DNA of 33,699 nucleotides from JBEVJK01 sp040510195 (lineage in GTDB: Bacteria; Pseudomonadota; Alphaproteobacteria; Rhizobiales; Rhizobiaceae): assembly GCA_040510195.1 (NCBI GenBank), contig JBEVJK010000019.1, positions 1 through 33,699 of the forward strand. The letters are read 5' to 3'. Every line of letters begins with the position of its first letter. Positions within the stretch are counted from its first letter, which is position 1. Under the pieces are notes generated by a model. The model was given only the letters and a program-made list of their open reading frames with translations. It had not been told where the DNA came from and did no database searches. The translations under genes and the position numbers were made by a program. This document shows, one piece after another, positions 32,819 to 33,699 of this stretch.

Positions 32819-33699
32819 TCAGAGCCTCTTCTCGATCAGCACCTCGACGCGCCGGTTCAGCGCGCGGCCTTCGCGGGTGCTGTCGTCGGCGACCGGGTCG
32901 GTGGCGGCGCGTCCCTCCGAGCGCACGCGGTCCTGGGGAACGCCATTCTGGATGAGGATGTCGGCGATGGTCGCAGCACGAGCCTCCGAGAGCCGCTGGT
33001 TGGTCGACAAGGGGTTGCTTCGCTGGAGCGGGACGCTGTCGGTGTGGCCGACCACCGTGATGCCGCCGATCAGGTCCTGGTTTTCCAGGATTACCTTGGC
33101 GATGGAGCCGATCAGCGGCTCGAAACCGCCGGTGAGCTCGGCGCGCGACGACTCGAACACCTCCGGGTTGGATTCCTGGATGACCAGGCGGGCCAGCGAG
33201 ACGCTCTCATTGCCCTTGAGCGCCGAGCGGGTCGCCTCCGGGGCGGCGGCCTGGAACTCGGGCAACAGGGCGAAGTCGACGCTGACGGGCGGCGGCGGCT
33301 CGACCTCGGGGACAGCGCGGGCGATCGTCGCCCTGTCGGGAGGCGGCAGTGCGCGCACCAGCGCGTCGAGCTTTTCGGCCTGGGCGCTGAGGCCGAGCGA
33401 GAGGCCGACATAGACGCCGGTGGCGAGCACAGCGGCAGCCACCGCCATCACCCAGATCGGCACGATGAAGCGGGCGGGCTCGTCCGAGGCGACCACGCCG
33501 CGCCAGTTGGGCGAAAGGGGCGCGTCCTCGGCGTCGGCATCGCGCAGGAAGCGGGCCGCGGCGACCCGCACGGCGTTGAGCGACCGGTCGCCGGCCCGGC
33601 CGGGAACGCGGTACTTGCCGCGGAAACCCATCGCCATGCACAGATATTGCAGCTCCAGCATGTCGCGGTCGCGGTTGGGGTGGCGTTCCAGCTCCTCCA
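32819..33699 (-). CDS. tssL: Type VI membrane-complex protein TssL with OmpA extension, copy 2, cut by the right edge
   Basis: The frame is open through the right edge; the first visible residues are EELERHPNRDRDMLELQYLC, the middle of a DotU domain, so the N-terminal part is missing. Following MAMGFRGKYRVPG come a membrane helix (VPIWVMAVAAAVLATGVYV) and a complete C-terminal OmpA domain (SSRAELTGGFEPLIGSIAKV, VVGHTDSVPLQRSNP, LSEARAATIADIL, LNRRVEVLIEKRL). An ATG at 33661 is internal, not the start. Whether the missing N-terminal tail carries TxIxP motifs like copy 1 cannot be seen. Confidence 0.93.
   Translation of the reverse strand, partial: EELERHPNRDRDMLELQYLCMAMGFRGKYRVPGRAGDRSLNAVRVAAARFLRDADAEDAPLSPNWRGVVASDEPARFIVPIWVMAVAAAVLATGVYVGLSLGLSAQAEKLDALVRALPPPDRATIARAVPEVEPPPPVSVDFALLPEFQAAAPEATRSALKGNESVSLARLVIQESNPEVFESSRAELTGGFEPLIGSIAKVILENQDLIGGITVVGHTDSVPLQRSNPLSTNQRLSEARAATIADILIQNGVPQDRVRSEGRAATDPVADDSTREGRALNRRVEVLIEKRL

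Overview
The window is GC-rich and densely packed, with overlapping stop/start junctions. It looks like an alphaproteobacterial chromosome, probably Hyphomicrobiales (rhizobia-like). The evidence is OmpA-tailed TssL proteins, a Thr-14 TxIxP motif as in Agrobacterium TssL, a DUF1036 protein, a [2Fe-2S] SoxR and a COG4947-type esterase. No rRNA, tRNA, CRISPR array or insertion sequence was seen.

Left flank (1-5154): start of a leftward gene at the edge, a small secreted Cys-rich protein, an isochorismatase-like hydrolase, a leftward ATP-grasp ligase/esterase pair, two very small genes (one a 47-aa membrane protein with a TTG start), soxR with a SoxR-box-like operator, and an OmpA-domain protein behind a good -35/-10 promoter.

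Module A (5158-17241, all leftward, transcribed from 17241 down): secreted caspase-like protein, TssL1 (DotU + OmpA), TssM1 (IcmF), a possible 52-aa ORF, PP2C phosphatase, membrane Ser/Thr kinase, secreted DUF1036 protein, and a membrane-anchored M23 endopeptidase/lysozyme-like fusion. It is a type VI-like inner-membrane complex packaged with its own phospho-switch, a peptidoglycan-cutting enzyme and a periplasmic caspase-like protein. No sheath, tube or baseplate genes lie within it.

Centre (17242-24709): a 511-bp gap, a rightward autotransporter with RTX-like glycine/aspartate repeats, leftward FHA protein TagH, then rightward vgrG (26 octapeptide repeats), a DUF6484 gene and a short TIGR02270-like N-terminal fragment.

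Module B (24729-33699, all leftward): TssL2 (runs off the right edge), TssM2, TagF, DUF2169, a ketoacyl-synthase-like protein, a PAAR-like DUF4150 effector and a beta-propeller protein. The ketoacyl-synthase and effector genes each contain what looks like a single-base frameshift. The effector end has lower GC and may be acquired cargo.

How it fits together: the window holds two TssL/TssM pairs but one kinase, one phosphatase, one FHA protein and one TagF. TssL1 carries four TxIxP motifs, the first at Thr-14, which suggests kinase phosphorylation of TssL1, recognition by TagH and reversal by the PP2C enzyme. VgrG, the DUF4150 tip protein and the DUF2169/ketoacyl-synthase accessory proteins would form the effector-loading end. 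Functional links are inferred from family knowledge and gene order.
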